Shown: positions 30,634-42,683 of the stretch, in pieces
Layout: each line of letters opens with the position of its first letter
Numbering within the stretch: position 1 is the first letter of the stretch
Source: Arachis hypogaea
Lineage: Eukaryota > Streptophyta > Magnoliopsida > Fabales > Fabaceae
NCBI RefSeq assembly: GCF_003086295.3
Contig: NC_092038.1
Coordinates: 105,555,837 to 105,619,836 of the forward strand
Direction of reading: 5' to 3'
DNA: 64,000 bases
The notes under the pieces: generated by a model
Told to the model about the DNA's origin: nothing
Database searches by the model: none
The model's input: only the letters and a program-made list of their open reading frames with translations
Program-made: the position numbers and the translations under genes

Positions 30634-33468
30634 TTAGGGTGGATTGTAGTGCTTGATGTCTTCTCTTCTTACTATGAAAACGTCCCCATTTGATTCCTTT
30701 ATGACTTCCAAATGTTCCATAGAAAGAACTTTCCTGATTGTGAACACTTGAGGGAGCTGGGAAGGAATGGTTTTGAGGCCAGGTGGGATTGGCAGATAAT
30801 GACTTGATATCACTTCATCTCCCGGAGAGAAACCTTCAGTGGGAATTTTCTTGTTTCTCCACCCTCTTGGCACTTTCTTTACAATTCTTCCTTCTCTCTT
30901 GAGGACTTCTTCATTGACTCTTATGCCAGGAGGTTCCTTCTTATCTGTTTCTTTTAATTCTTGTGGCTTTAACTCTTGCAATTCTTGTTTGCCTTCCAAG
31001 GACTGTTTTAGAGTTTCAGTTGCTGGATTGCTTTCCTCCAAACAGAGATGGCTACTATCATCCTTAGGCTTTTCAGATTCTAGTTCAGGCTCAGATGCAG
31101 GTTTGAAAACATGGAAAATGAGCTGTTCATCATGTATTCTCAAAATTAGCTCTCCTTGTTCTACATCTATGAGCGCTCTAGCAGTGGCTAGAAATGGCCT
31201 TCCCAGAATGATAGGGTGTAAGTAGCTTTCCTCCATGTCCAAAATGACAAAGTCTGTGGGGAAGAAATAATTTCCCACTTTCACCAGCACATTCTCAACT
31301 ACCCCTTCAGCTTGCTTTTGAGTTTTATCAGCCAGTTGTATGATTACATCAGTGGATCTTACCTCATTCAGTTGTAGCCTCTTCATAAGAGTCAGAGGCA
31401 TCACATTTATGCTAGCTCCTAGATCACAGAATCCCCTGTCAATTTTTGTTTCCCCTATGATGCAGGGGATATGAAAACTTCCTGGGTCTGTTTTCTTAGA
31501 GACTATGTCCTTCTTGATGAGTGCACTGCATTCTTTGTTCATGATTACAGTTTGTCCTCCCTTCAAAACTCTTTTCTTGCTCAGCAATTCCTTCAAATAC
31601 TTGATATGTGTAGGCATCTGCTGGAGGATCTCAAGAAAGGGAATATTGATATGGAGAGACTTAAATGTCTCTAGGAACCTTGAATATGTTTTCCCTTTTT
31701 CACCTCCTCCTAACCTCTGAGGAAATGGTGCTTTTGGTTGGTATGTTTCCAGCGTGCCTTCCTTTTGCTTTTCCTTGGCTTGCTCAGTTTCACTTTCCTG
31801 CTTAGCTTCTTCCACACCTTCTTTCAAGATTTCTGACTCCTTTTCTGAGGGTCTGATTCCTTCTTCTTCTGAGACTTCCTTCAATATGGTGATGGCCTTG
31901 CATTCTTCCCATCTCACTCCCTTTTGTTCCCCCTTAGGATTCTTTTTTGTGTCACTAGGGAATACTGCAGTTGACTTGGGAGCCTGTTGAGATAGTTCTC
32001 CTACTCGAGCCTCCATCCACTTGAGTTTTTCGCCATGGTTCCTTAAGGTCGATCTCACATCATCCCTAAAGCTTTTCAACTCACTTATGTCCTGGCCCAT
32101 GTTTACTAACCTTCCTTCTATCCTGTTTAATTGATCTTGAAATTGTTGGTTTGGATTAGGTTGGGCAGGTTGATTATTTTGGCCATGATATGGTGGTTGG
32201 GAGTAAGTGTTTTGTGTGGTTTGGTATGATCTTTGGTTGGAGTTTTGGTATGTGGAATTGTTATGTTGGTTGTGGTTGTAAGGTTTGTGGTTTTGTGGTT
32301 GGCTTTGCTGGTTTCCCCACCCAAAATTTGGGTGGTTTTTCCATCCTGGGTTGTAAGTGTTGGAATGTGGATCATATGATTGCCTTTGTTGGTTTCCCAC
32401 ATAGTTGGCCTCTTCCCAATCATTTCCTTCAGTGCTTACTTCCTCTTGATCTTGTGTGTGTATTGCAACCACTTGCTTTGTGTCCAATTTCCTGGTGAGC
32501 TCTGCTAGTTGCTTGGCAAACACCTTGTTTTGTGCTAGAATTGTATCAACATGGTTCAGCTCCATGACTCCCTTAGTGTTGTGCCTCTCTGAAGCATAGT
32601 AGTACTCATTCTCAGCCACTGTCTCAATCACTTCAATGGCTTCTTCCACAGTCTTTTTCCTGTTCAATGAACCTCCTGATGAATGGTCTACAGCCTTCCT
32701 TGATTCATAAGAAAGTCCATCATAGAAAATATGCAATTGCACCCAGTCAGGAAACATGTTTGGTGGGCATTTCCTTGTCAACTCTTTGAACCTCTCCCAT
32801 GCCTCGTAGAGCGTCTCACCATCTTGTTGTCTAAAAGTCTGAACCTCAGATCGAAGCCTATTGACCTTTTGTGGGGGGTAGAAACGTGCCAGAAACTTGC
32901 TCTCCACCTCATCCCAGGTTGTTAGGCTGTCCCTTGGGAATGATTCCAGCCACTTGGCTGCCTTGTCCCTAAGTGAAAATGGGAACAAGAGCAGTTTATA
33001 GGCATCTTCCTGGACTCCATTGGACTTCACTGTGTCACAAATTCTCAGGAATTTGGTGAGATGTTGATTTGGATCTTCATTAGCACTCCCACCAAATGAA
33101 CAATGATTCTCCACCAATGATATGAGCTGTGGTTTGAGTTCAAAATTGTTGGCCTGAATGGGTGGTTTCTGAATGCTACTACCACAATTCCCAGAGGTTG
33201 GGTTTATGTATGAACCAAGAACCCTCCTCTCAGGAATGGCATTGTTTCCATCAACCCTCTCATGGTTGTGAACTTCTCTATCCATGTTGAGATCTAGAGC
33301 TTCCTCAAAATTGTCCTCAGATTCTCCTTCAGATTCTTCTTCTCCCAGTACCCTCTTCCTTCTTGCTTCCCTTCTAAGTCTATGAAGGGTCCTCTCTGGT
33401 TCGGTATATGGCGGAGTTGATGCCTCTCCTCTCCTACCTGTCATACAAGAACACACCACAAGCAACAA
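30634..33468 (-). CDS. Unit 1 gag-protease polyprotein, 944 codons
   Basis: Likely start is Met9 (33444; MTGRRGEASTPP). Parts: acidic N terminus; ANNFELKPQL and the Retrotrans_gag domain (about 165-262; WLESFPRDSLTTWDE, ARFYPPQK, EAWERFKELTRKCP); Asn/Gln-rich region (about 354-440); coiled coil (about 440-490); FPQRL (about 583); retropepsin (about 670-790) with CDLGASINVMP, catalytic Asp at 682, and ILGRPFLATARALIDVEQGE; and a tail (about 875-944) with FSPGDEVIS, PSQLPQVFTIRKVL and EDIKHYNPP that resembles the end of Ty3-type integrases. No zinc knuckle, reverse transcriptase or integrase core is seen. Gag would form the particle and the protease would process it. Confidence 0.9.
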   Translation of the reverse strand: MLLVVCSCMTGRRGEASTPPYTEPERTLHRLRREARRKRVLGEEESEGESEDNFEEALDLNMDREVHNHERVDGNNAIPERRVLGSYINPTSGNCGSSIQKPPIQANNFELKPQLISLVENHCSFGGSANEDPNQHLTKFLRICDTVKSNGVQEDAYKLLLFPFSLRDKAAKWLESFPRDSLTTWDEVESKFLARFYPPQKVNRLRSEVQTFRQQDGETLYEAWERFKELTRKCPPNMFPDWVQLHIFYDGLSYESRKAVDHSSGGSLNRKKTVEEAIEVIETVAENEYYYASERHNTKGVMELNHVDTILAQNKVFAKQLAELTRKLDTKQVVAIHTQDQEEVSTEGNDWEEANYVGNQQRQSYDPHSNTYNPGWKNHPNFGWGNQQSQPQNHKPYNHNQHNNSTYQNSNQRSYQTTQNTYSQPPYHGQNNQPAQPNPNQQFQDQLNRIEGRLVNMGQDISELKSFRDDVRSTLRNHGEKLKWMEARVGELSQQAPKSTAVFPSDTKKNPKGEQKGVRWEECKAITILKEVSEEEGIRPSEKESEILKEGVEEAKQESETEQAKEKQKEGTLETYQPKAPFPQRLGGGEKGKTYSRFLETFKSLHINIPFLEILQQMPTHIKYLKELLSKKRVLKGGQTVIMNKECSALIKKDIVSKKTDPGSFHIPCIIGETKIDRGFCDLGASINVMPLTLMKRLQLNEVRSTDVIIQLADKTQKQAEGVVENVLVKVGNYFFPTDFVILDMEESYLHPIILGRPFLATARALIDVEQGELILRIHDEQLIFHVFKPASEPELESEKPKDDSSHLCLEESNPATETLKQSLEGKQELQELKPQELKETDKKEPPGIRVNEEVLKREGRIVKKVPRGWRNKKIPTEGFSPGDEVISSHYLPIPPGLKTIPSQLPQVFTIRKVLSMEHLEVIKESNGDVFIVRREDIKHYNPP

Positions 33469-33695
33469 ACAAGTGGAATACTCTTGGTTAATGGAAGAGT
33501 ATGGTTAGAGCAGTTGAGGAATTAATTCAAATAGTTAGTGGGTCAGTGAGTTAGTTGCTTGAATTTAAAGGCATAAAGAAAGAAAGCAAATAACAGAGTG
33601 CAGAAATTAAAATCAACAAGTAACTGAATTAACAAAACAATAAAAATGCTCAATCTAGTTAACTCCCAATTTGAGAATTGTCAATCGAAAACCAA

Positions 33696-33713
33696 TCCCC
33701 GGCAAGGGCGCCA
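33696..33713 (-). other. Unit 1 PBS with one substitution
   Basis: On -: TGGCGCCCTTGCCGGGGA. The tRNA-Asp-type site has GTTGCC where this has CTTGCC. It lies six bases from LTR2. The same change occurs in units 2 and 3, but not in unit 4. Confidence 0.88.
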
Positions 33714-33719
33714 TAAACT

Positions 33720-35960
33720 TGATACTAGCATAACCTTGATGCTATGATTTTAGGAAATTGCACAATCGGCAAAATTCCTTCCGGCAAGTGCACCGGTTAT
33801 CGTCAAGTAAAAACTCACAATAGAGTGAGGTCGAATCCCACAAGGATTGGTTGAATGAGCAATTCGGATTAGAAGTTTGTTCTAGTTGAGCGGAATCAAG
33901 ATTTAGATGAGAATTGCGGAATATTAAATTGCATGAATTAAAGAGCGAGAAATTAAAGTGCTGAAATTAAAAGGGATGGGGGTGATTGCATGAATTGAAA
34001 TTGCAGAATGTAAATAGAAAGTGTAGATCAGAATGGGGAGTTCATTGGGTGTTAGGAGATATTGAGATCTCCGAATCAAAACATTTTTATCTCTTCCTCA
34101 ACCAATGCATTCATTGAATTTTGCTTGGCAATCTTATATGATTGGATCCCAATCCCTTGGCTCACCAATTCTCTCTAAAAACAAACAAATTCCCAATCCC
34201 TTGGTTTAAATGTTCATAAGAAGAGATGATGCTTGATCACTGATTATACCACACAGTTTCATGGACCACAATTTGGTAGGATTACATGTCACAATATCCA
34301 TCCAAACCCCAATCCAATTCACTGTGAGAAAGCTTCTCTAGCATGAATCCTCCATTCCTTTCCCAAGGTTCCGAAGGATTCCAATTATGGGTAATTTCTT
34401 TCCCAAGACAACTACCCAATGGAATTAGATCGAGAAGCTTTCTAACAAAATTCAAGAGAAAAGATTGAAGAAGAAGATAAAACTATTATTGATTCATTGA
34501 ATTACAATAGAGCTCCCTAACCCAATGAAAGGGGTTTAGTGATTCATAGCTCTGAATTCAATTACAAAATATGAAAAGTTCTAAAATGTCCAAAGTGCTA
34601 ACTAACTTCAATTCTATCCTATTTATACACTTTCTAAATTGAGCTTCTGTTGTGTTTCTTGGGCTTTGAGGCCTTTCCTTGATTTCCTTTTGCCTTGGGT
34701 TTATGGTCCATAATCTTGATGAGGCTGTGATCCAATTCTGCAACATTCATTGAGCAAACTTAGTGATAAACAAGTAATGACACAAGGCTCAACAAATTGA
34801 AGTTCCAGACTCATCAATTCTTCAAGCCCAATCCCATAAACCATGATATTCAATTGGGTTTCATACCATATTATGTTTAAGTTAATATTTGTGTTCAAAT
34901 GCTAACTTAAACCTCAATATATTTGGCCCAAAAACCCTTTTGAAAAGTGGCGTTTAAGTTGAAGTTTAAGTTTCAGTTTAAGGTTAAACTGAAACTTAAA
35001 CGTGGAATTGGAAGAAAGCAACCCAGGAGAGTAATTAATCGAACACGTTTAAGCTTCAGTTTAAGGTTAAACTGAAGCTTAAACGTGGAAATGAAGATTG
35101 CAACCCTGGAGGAAATTCTTGGTCGAACACGTTTAAGCTCCAGTTTGAGGTCAAACTGGAGCTTAAACGTGGAAATGAGAAGGCAACCCTGGAGGAGCTT
35201 AAAACGCCGAACACGTTTAACCTCCAGTTTGAGGTCAAACTGGAGGTTAAACGTGGGAATGAAGAAGGTAGCCCAGGAGTGTAAATGTCGAACACGTTTA
35301 AGCTCCAGTTTGAGGTCAAACTGGAGCTTAAACGTGGAAATGGCTCCCTGGTGCACAAAATAGCTCGAACACGTTTAACCTCCAGTTTGAGGTCAAACTG
35401 GAGGTTAAACGTGGGAATACTTCCTTGGTGCCATTCCCATTCTGGCGTTTAACCTTCAGTTTGAGGTTAAACTGGAGGTTAAACGCCAGTTCCTCTTTTC
35501 TCAGCTTTCATGATTCTGGCGTTTAACCTTCAGTTTAACCTTAAACTGAAGGTTAAACGCCACTTTCAGCATTTGGTGCATTCCTTATTCTGGCGTTTAA
35601 CTTCCAGTTTAAGGTTAAACTGGAGGTTAAACGCCACTTTCAACATTATATGGCACATGTGATCTTCAAGCTTCCTTTATTGATTTTGTTGCCTCCTTGC
35701 CTAGCCTCTTCTTCCCTGAAATCATCCACACAATTGCATCAAAGTCTTGCAAAATTTCATGAGAATTCTTCCATTCATAGCATTCAAGTAATATAACTAA
35801 AAACTCATGGAATTTGCATCAAAATTACACTGTTTGGATGATTCCTTACTTTGTTGTTCATTTAACCATTCTTGGTTACTTTAAGCTCAAGAAAATGCAT
35901 AAAACAACTAAAACTAACAGAAAAATGCTAGTGAAACTAGCCTAAGATGCCTTGGCATCA
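33720..35960 (-). repeat. LTR2 of the array, 2,241 bp
   Basis: Same ends and length as LTR1. One visible difference is GGAGGAAATTC near 35110 where LTR1 and LTR4 have GGAGGCAATTC. Hairpin array at 34964-35635 and TATA at 34620-34627. Confidence 0.92.
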
Positions 35961-36996
35961 CAACACCAAACTTAATACTTGCTTGTCCCTAAGCAAGTCC
36001 TGAGTTAATTGAGAGGAAAGTGTGAAACAAAAAGCAATTACATTGGCTATATTAGCAAGCATTTGAAGTTCATCAGAAGGGTTTTATGCAGAAAGTTGCA
36101 GCATCACTTTTTCATTCTTATCAGGTAGAATTATCACTTTTTCATTGCATCCATCAAACACTGCTATGGCCTCTTGTTATTCTTATGTCTTTGGCACATT
36201 TTCCTTTTTTTGTTTTTCTTTTTCCTAGAGCTCCTTTGCTCCTTGTTTGCTCAGTGTCATGTGTTGCATAAGCCTTTGGCATTTTCTTTTTCTTATCATT
36301 GCATTACACATATCCACTACAGGCATTTTAGTTCACATTTCTTCTTGAGACATTGGTGCCCAGCACCTCTTTGTGTAACTAAATGTTTTGTATTTAGGTT
36401 GCTCTTGATAATGGACTTTTGGTTGATAATCCCGGGTTAGTTAACCCAAGTTACCAAGTGTTGAAACACTCCTCAGAACCTATTCATCCAAGCATATCCT
36501 TAATACATAAACACCACAGGCATTTGTCTCAGAAGTTCAAACCATTGGTGCCTAGCTTATTTTCTCAATTTTTTTGCTTTTTGGTTGCCCTTTTTCAGAG
36601 GCTTTTTCTTCTTCTTTTTCTTTCTTTTTCATGGCCAAAGACATTTATTCATCAAGATCCATAGACAGTTTTCAATTTCTACACAAAAAATGATAATTCT
36701 ACATTCTATTTCTAGTGATCTGACTAACAATCAAGCATGCATACCACCACTTAATTCTACTTGATTTGTCACTAATTGAGCCAAGTTACTTTTGTTCAAA
36801 CTTTTCTTTTATTTTTGGAAAGAGAACAAGCATGGCAAGCATTTGTTTAAGAAGGTGAAGTTATATCCAAACATCTAGGCATTCACTTTATTCAAAGCAG
36901 TAAACAAACAAACATACAAATTGACTTAAAATGAAAGAAAGCTCATAAAGACAATTCACAAACTATTATTTGATTATTAAGGGACAAGACCACCTC

Positions 36997-38634
36997 TCAT
37001 TTGTTGCTTGGTTCTTTTTGATTCTTGGGGTCCTGCTTCTTCTTGCTTCTTACCTCTTTTTGACCACTTGTACTTCCTTTATCTTTTCTCATGAGCTTTG
37101 TCCAGAATCCAGCCTTTTTCATTGTTTCTTCCACCCCTTTTTCCAGGATCATCGCCTTGTTTATTTCTCCTTCTTTTCTCCCTTTGAAATACTCATCAAA
37201 AGATGGGAATGCTGGGTCCATCTTGTGTAGATGTTCCCCTATGTAGTTAAGCTTGATTTGAGAACTGATGTTGTAATCAGCTTGGACTGAGTGTCTTGCA
37301 TTCTGCAAAGTGGTGGCTTCTTTGATTGCAAAGATACTGGCATCTTGGTGTTGGCATATGTGGCTGAGGGATTCCTGTAATTGTAAGTTCTGTTCTCTTT
37401 GCAGATCTAGGAATCTTGATTCAAAGTTCCTTTGCATATCCATCATTTTGAGGTGAAAGTCCTCTTGCCTCTCTTGAGACCTCATGTATTGTTGAGACAT
37501 TCCTTCCATGATTTCCTGCATTCTGCTCATATCCATGGGGTCTCTGGGAACTTGTTGCCTTCTTTCTGGACTTCTTTGCTCTTCTTGCTCTTCTTCTCCT
37601 TGTTGCTCTGCTTCTTGCTCCTCTTCTGCTTGTTGCCCTTCTTCATTTCTTCTTTTTATATGTCTTGGGGGAGTTGGGCTAAGAGTCATTCTGTGAGCAG
37701 TTATGGCCATTCCAGGATATAGCCAATTAGGTCTTTCATCTTCAAGTGGTACTTGAGCTTGGATGCATAGTCTGATGATGGTGCTAGGGAAGTGGAGCCA
37801 AGAGTCAGGGTCACTTTTCTCACTAAACTCTTGTATCTGTTCAGCAATGAGTTTATGAACTTTGATCTCCCCTCCCACCATAATGCAATGTAGCAAGATG
37901 GCTCTTTTAGGGACTATTTCTGAAGAGTTTGCAGTGGGTAGGATGGATCTCCTAACTATTGCATACCACCCTTTAGCTTCAGGTGTTAGGTCTCCCCTTC
38001 TCAAGACTCTTGGAGCCCCCTTTGTTTTTCTCACCCATTCAGCTCTGATGGCGCAAAGGTCTTCAGCAATAGTCGAATAGTCAGGTTCTCCTACCATCCT
38101 TTCCTCATAACTTGCTTGGCTGAAACGTATGTTTTTCAAGCCAAGAGCTTTCATGATTGCCTTAGGGCTGAAGTCAACTTCCACCCCTCTCACATAGCTT
38201 TTGTATGTAGGTTCCATGGTTGTATCCTCCCTTACTGCATTTGCATAAAACTCCTTCACCAGGTTGATGTTGATTTTAGTGATTGGCTTAGTCAGGAGCT
38301 CCCACTTCCTCTTTTTGATCTTCTCCCAAATACTTGGGAACTCATCCTTTTCAAGGTCAAAGGGAACCTCAGCTAGTACCCTTTTACGTCTCATCCATTC
38401 GGCTTGAATCTCATGGAAAACTGATTTGTATTTCCATGCATCAAATTCCCTTTCCTCCTCCATGGGTTGCTTGTCTTTTCTTCTTTTGTGGCTAGATGAG
38501 GCTGCCATTGGTTCTTTAGTTTTGGAGAGTAACAAGCTAAGGTTGACAAGGTGAAGTAAGAAAGTGTTGTTAGAAGTGTGGTGAGGTTGTTTTCGGCAAT
38601 AGATAGTTATGCTATGATGAAAGGAAATGTGCAA
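36997..38634 (-). CDS. Unit 2 second ORF, intact
   Basis: The 545-codon frame is the same as in unit 1, with likely start at Met43 (38508). Differences from unit 1 are HLKMMDM for HLKIMDM and KLMRKD for KLVRKD; both are shared with the unit 3 sequence. Unlike the gag frame of the same unit, this frame has no indels, so the sequence quality falls off only to its right. Confidence 0.75.
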   Translation of the reverse strand: MHISFHHSITIYCRKQPHHTSNNTFLLHLVNLSLLLSKTKEPMAASSSHKRRKDKQPMEEEREFDAWKYKSVFHEIQAEWMRRKRVLAEVPFDLEKDEFPSIWEKIKKRKWELLTKPITKININLVKEFYANAVREDTTMEPTYKSYVRGVEVDFSPKAIMKALGLKNIRFSQASYEERMVGEPDYSTIAEDLCAIRAEWVRKTKGAPRVLRRGDLTPEAKGWYAIVRRSILPTANSSEIVPKRAILLHCIMVGGEIKVHKLIAEQIQEFSEKSDPDSWLHFPSTIIRLCIQAQVPLEDERPNWLYPGMAITAHRMTLSPTPPRHIKRRNEEGQQAEEEQEAEQQGEEEQEEQRSPERRQQVPRDPMDMSRMQEIMEGMSQQYMRSQERQEDFHLKMMDMQRNFESRFLDLQREQNLQLQESLSHICQHQDASIFAIKEATTLQNARHSVQADYNISSQIKLNYIGEHLHKMDPAFPSFDEYFKGRKEGEINKAMILEKGVEETMKKAGFWTKLMRKDKGSTSGQKEVRSKKKQDPKNQKEPSNK

Positions 38635-39618
38635 GAAGGAGATTTGGTGGTGTGGAGCTCGTTCCCCAATTGCTTCTTTTTAGTGCAAGCAAGTGAAAAA
38701 TGGACGGCTAGGGAAATTTGTGAAGGATGGCTTGATGGTAAATATATGAATTAGGGAAAAAGGACGAATTGCTTTTCACTTTCTTGGAAGTATTCTAGGT
38801 GCATTAGGTTGTACATGTAGCTATCTTTTCATGCAAAACTTCTTTTTCCCATTTGTTAGTTTCAAAGATTTTTGAACTTCCTTTTTGACCAAGCACCGTG
38901 CCTCCCCCTTTGTCTTTTTCCTCCATTATTATCCTTCCTTTTGTACCTGCACAAACAAACAAATTTGCTATCATTTCTTTCGGTCATGTGAATGAGGAAT
39001 AGCATTTGCACATGTTTTTCATTCTTTTTGAATTGTAGATCAATGATTAACTTTATGAGCTTATAGCCGTGACTTTTTATATGTATGCACACTTATTATT
39101 GGACACCAAACTTAGTGTTTGGTAATGTCTCCTGATGACATGAAATCCATGTTGGTTGTCCTTAATGAATGTGCATAATTCTAGTAAATCATAGTCATTT
39201 TGGCTCTTTGATCCTAAACAATTTTACTACCTAAAGTAATTGAAATCAAAGTATTAAACATGCAAATGGTGTACTTGTCATGAATTTCTAAATCCAGAGG
39301 AACTTCTTGCTTTTCATTAACTGTGTTCAAAGAGGAACACCAAACTTAATGTTTGGTTATGCACCTTAAATGAAAGATTGAATACAATTTGATAAGATTT
39401 GGGATGCCTTCAGGCACACCAAACTCAGAGACCAATTGTATTTTATATGCAATGTTTAGTGCACCTTATCAACAGTTGTCCTGAGGATTCAAGTTCATGC
39501 ATAAGAGACCATGCTTTATTAGATGCAGAGTAAAGCAATAAGAGTAAGGATACTAAAAACATGGGTTGCCTCCCATGAAGCGCTTCTTTAACGTCACTAG
39601 CTTGACGGTTGTCCCTTG

Positions 39619-42411
39619 TTAGGGTGGATTGTAGTGCTTGATGTCTTCTCTTCTTACTATGAAAACGTCCCCATTTGATTCCTTTATGACTTCCAAATGT
39701 TCCATAGAAAGAACTTTCCTGATTGTGAACACTTGAGGGAGCTGGAAGGAATGGTTTTGAGGCCAGGTGGGATTGGCAGATAATGACTTGATATCACTTC
39801 ATCTCCCGGAGAGAAACCTTCAGTGGGAATTTTCTTGTTTCTCCACCCTCTTGGCACTTTCTTTACAATTCTTCCTTCTCTCTTAGGACTTCTTCATTGA
39901 CTCTTATGCCAGGAGGTTCCTTCTTATCTGTTTCTTTTAATTCTTGTGGCTTTAACTCTTGCAATTCTTGTTTGCCTTCCAAGGACTGTTTTAGAGTTTC
40001 AGTTGCTGGATTGCTTTCCTCCAAACAGAGATGGCTACTATCATCCTTAGGCTTTTCAGATTCTAGTTCAGGCTCAGATGCAGGTTTGAAAACATGGAAA
40101 ATGAGCTGTTCATCATGTATTCTCAAAATTAGCTCTCCTTGTTCTACATCTATGAGTGCTCTAGCAGTGGCTAGAAATGGCCTTCCCAGAATGATAGGGT
40201 GTAAGTAGCTTTCCTCCATGTCCAAAATGACAAAGTCTGTGGGGAAGAAATAATTTCCCACTTTCACCAGCACATTCTCAACTACCCCTTCAGCTTGCTT
40301 TTGAGTTTTATCAGCCAGTTGTATGATTACATCAGTGGATCTTACCTCATTCAGTTGTAGCCTCTTCATAAGAGTCAGAGGCATCACATTTATGCTAGCT
40401 CCTAGATCACAGAATCCCCTGTCAATTTTTGTTTCCCCTATGATGCAGGGGATATGAAAACTTCCTGGGTCTGTTTTCTTAGAGACTATGTCCTTCTTGA
40501 TGAGTGCACTGCATTCTTGTTCATATTACAGTTTGTCCTCCTTCAAAACTCTTTTCTTGCTCAGCAATTCCTTCAAATACTTGATATGTGTAGGCATCTG
40601 CTGGAGGATCTCAAGAAAGGGAATATTGATATGGAGAGACTTAAATGTCTCTAGGAACCTTGAATATGTTTTCCCTTTTTCACCTCCTCCTAACCTCTGA
40701 GGAAATGGTGCTTTTGGTTGGTATGTTTCCAGCGTGCCTTCCTTTTGCTTTCCTTGCTTGCTCAGTTTCACTTTCCTGCTTAGCTTCTTCCACACCTTCT
40801 TTCAAGATTTCTGACTCCTTTTCTGAGGGTCTGATTCCTTCTTCTTCTGAGACTTCCTTCAATATGGTGATGGCCTTGCATTCTTCCCATCTCACTCCCT
40901 TTTGTTCCCCCTTAGGATTCTTTTTGTGTCACTAGGGAATACTGCAGTTGACTTGGGAGCCTGTTGAGATAGTTCTCCTACTCGAGCCTCCATCCACTTG
41001 AGTTTTTCGCCATGGTTCCTTAAGGTCGATCTCACATCATCCCTAAAGCTTTTCAACTCACTTATGTCCTGCCCATGTTTACTAACCTTCCTTCTATCCT
41101 GTTTAATTGATCTTGAAATTGTTGGTTTGGATTAGGTTGGGCAGGTTGTTATTTTGGCCATGATATGGTGGTTGGGAGTAAGTGTTTTGTGTGGTTGGTA
41201 TGATCTTTGGTTGGAGTTTTGGTATGTGGAATTGTTATGTTGGTTGTGGTTGTAAGGTTTGTGGTTTTGTGGTTGGCTTTGCTGGTTTCCCCACCCAAAT
41301 TTGGGTGGTTTTTCCATCCTGGGTTGTAAGTGTTGGAATGTGGATCATATGATTGCCTTTGTTGGTTTCCCACATAGTTGGCCTCTTCCCAATCATTTCC
41401 TTCAGTGCTTACTTCCTCTTGATCTTGTGTGTGTATTGCAACCACTTGCTTTGTGTCAATTTCCTGGTGAGCTCTGCTAGTTGCTTGGCAAACACCTTGT
41501 TTTGTGCTAGAATTGTATCAACATGGTTCAGCTCCATGACTCCCTTAGTGTTGTGCCTCTCTGAAGCATAGTAGTACTCATTCTCAGCCACTGTCTCAAT
41601 CACTTCAATGGCTTCTTCCACAGTCTTTTTCCTGTTCAATGAACCTCCTGATGAATGGTCTACAGCCTTCCTTGATTCATAAGAAAGTCCATCATAGAAA
41701 ATATGCAATTGCACCCAGTCAGGGAACATGTTTGGTGGGCATTTCCTTGTCAACTCTTTGAACCTCTCCCATGCCTCGTAGAGCGTCTCACCATCTTGTT
41801 GTCTAAAAGTCTGAACCTCAGATCGAAGCCTATTGACCTTTTGTGGGGGGTAGAAACGTGCCAGAAACTTGCTCTCCACCTCATCCCAGGTTGTTAGGCT
41901 GTCCCTTGGGAATGATTCCAGCCACTTGCTGCCTTGTCCCTAAGTGAAAATGGGAACAAGAGCAGTTTATAGGCATCTTCCTGGACTCCATTGGACTTCA
42001 CTGTGTCACAAATTCTCAGGAATTTGGTGAGATGTTGATTTGGATCTTCATTAGCACTCCCACCAAATGAACAATGATTCTCCACCATGATATGAGTTGT
42101 GGTTTGAGTTCAAAATTGTTGGCCTGAATGGGTGGTTTCTGAATGCTACTACCACAATTCCCAGAGGTTGGGTTTATGTATGAACCAAGAACCCTCCTCT
42201 CAGGAATGGCATTGTTTCCATCAACCCTCTCATGGTTGTGAACTTCTCTATCCATGTTGAGATCTAGAGCTTCCTCAAAATTGTCCTCAGATTCTCCTTC
42301 AGATTCTTCTTCTCCCAGTACCCTCTTCCTTCTTGCTTCCCTTCTAAGTCTATGAAGGGTCCTCTCTGGTTCGGTATATGGGGAGTTGATGTCTCCTCTC
42401 CTACCTGTCAT
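39619..42411 (-). pseudogene. Unit 2 gag-protease, broken by single-base indels
   Basis: Homologous to the 944-codon ORF of unit 1, but the frame is lost at several single-base deletions, such as GCTGGAAGG for GCTGGGAAGG near 39740, CATTCTTGTTC for CATTCTTTGTTC near 40515, TTTCCTTGCTTGC near 40750 and CACTTGCTGCC near 41925. The longest pieces are 40387-39863 (retropepsin, CDLGAS present) and 41879-41409 (gag core). Most changes are losses in short homopolymers near the assembly gap, so sequencing error is as likely as true decay. Confidence 0.85.
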
Positions 42412-42660
42412 ACAAGAACACACCACAAGCAACAACAAGTGGAATACTCTTGGTTAATGGAAGAGTATGGTTAGAGCAGTTGAGGAATTAATTCAAATAG
42501 TTAGTGGGTCAGTGAGTTAGTTGCTTGAATTTAAAGGCATAAAGAAAGAAAGCAAATAACAGAGTGCAGAAATTAAAATCAACAAGTAACTTGAATTAAC
42601 AAAACAAAAAAATGCTCAATCTAGTTAACTCCAATTTGAGAATTGTCAATCGAAAACCAA

Positions 42661-42677
42661 TCCCCGGCAAGGCGCCA
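42661..42677 (-). other. Unit 2 PBS, altered and one base short
   Basis: On + TCCCCGGCAAGGCGCCA. It has the same loss of the canonical C as units 1 and 3 plus a missing G, probably a sequencing deletion. Confidence 0.8.
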
Positions 42678-42683
42678 TAAACT

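Noticed and set aside
31754..32498. Several + strand ORFs opposite the gag-pro gene in each unit, such as 32190-32498
   Set aside because: Shadows of the Asn/Gln-rich and other regions of the - strand gene; no independent evidence.
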